A stretch of 30,357 bases of DNA from a virus. The notes under the pieces were generated by a model. It did not search any database, was not told where the DNA came from, and saw only the letters and a list, made by a program, of their open reading frames with translations. Numbering within the stretch: the first letter of the stretch is position 1; every line of letters starts with the position of its first letter. The stretch spans positions 1-30,357 of the IMG/VR virus record IMGVR_UViG_3300022150_000083. One strand, 5' to 3'. Shown piece by piece: positions 30,083 through 30,357 of the stretch. Made by a program: the position numbers and the translations under genes.

Positions 30083-30357
30083 GCCGCCACCTCATCTAGG
30101 CGGGCAACCTCGTGAAGCATCCTCTTGCGATACGCCACTTCAACCACGTCGCGGCCAGCCGCCTCAATCAGCCTCGTGCGCAAGGCAACTCCCTTGTCGC
30201 CACCTGATTGGCCGAAAGTCGCGTTCTTTGCCGTGCTAGGATTGATCCTGTTTTCACGGCACCATGCCTCGAAGCTGGTTCCGCTAGAACGAAACGTTCC
30301 AGCAATTACTTCATGCAGGATCGCTCCCGGCTGGAACATTCTGTTTTTTACTGCCAT
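30079..30357 (-). CDS. Putative small DNA-binding protein at the window edge
   Basis: 92 residues from an ATG that is exactly the last three bases of the window, so a start further upstream cannot be excluded. 'TSFEAWCRENRINPSTAKNA' looks like a helix-turn-helix, followed by 'RTRLIEAAGRDVVEVAYRKR'. As the first visible gene of the operon that leads to A and B, it holds roughly the place of Ner, the early-promoter regulator of Mu. The assignment is by position and a weak motif only. Confidence 0.68.
   Translation of the reverse strand: MAVKNRMFQPGAILHEVIAGTFRSSGTSFEAWCRENRINPSTAKNATFGQSGGDKGVALRTRLIEAAGRDVVEVAYRKRMLHEVARLDEVAA

Overview
The window reads as most of a temperate, transposing, contractile-tailed phage or prophage, probably from an alphaproteobacterium of the Rhodobacterales type. 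That host guess rests on GC-rich, Rhodobacteraceae-like codon use and protein flavour; no host gene is present to confirm it. Almost every base is coding. Genes are packed with ATGA or TGATG stop/start overlaps. There is no rRNA, tRNA or CRISPR, and no tyrosine or serine integrase.

The layout has three blocks. (1) 30357 to 21095, minus strand, is a Mu-like early operon. It runs from a small putative DNA-binding protein and small unknowns to a MuA-type DDE transposase (26682-28964) and a MuB-type AAA ATPase (25957-26682). Then come several mini zinc-ribbon proteins, a DUF3164 protein, a phage HU, a stand-alone Mu-type winged-helix protein and GemA. A Mu gpF/SPP1 gp7-type minor head protein sits at its very end. 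(2) 14681 to 20993, plus strand, holds portal, terminase, a gp10-like neck protein, a lysis cassette (degenerate GH108-like protein, holin-lysozyme fusion, overlapping spanins), a DUF1353 protein and a membrane protein. A strong two-way hairpin at 21020-21059 separates it from the converging early operon. (3) 14456 to 1, minus strand and divergent from block 2, holds XkdF-type protease/scaffold, capsid, connectors, then V, W, J, I, tail-collar protein, beta-helix fiber, fiber-associated protein, FI sheath, FII tube, E/E' chaperone, T tape measure, U, X and D.

Blocks 2 and 3 copy the P2 plan: Q-P divergent from O-N, and tail order V-W-J-I-H-G-FI-FII-E-E'-T-U-D. Block 1 is a Mu plan. The window is therefore a chimera: replicative transposition of the Mu kind feeding DNA to a P2-type head and contractile tail. 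The repressor and left end should lie beyond the right edge and the right end beyond the left edge; both edges coincide with gene boundaries.

The most notable details are: a GGGAAAC -1 frameshift site making an E-E' fusion that stops exactly on the tape-measure start; a 12-C tract near the 3' end of the stand-alone DNA-binding gene, where losing one C gives a frame ending TAATG on gemA; an array of TTGTTCAAT motifs in the start of the transposase gene; a portal start codon in the loop of an 8-bp hairpin; a six-unit 28-residue repeat in the tape measure; and two mini-genes (34 and 36 codons) that simple length cut-offs would miss.
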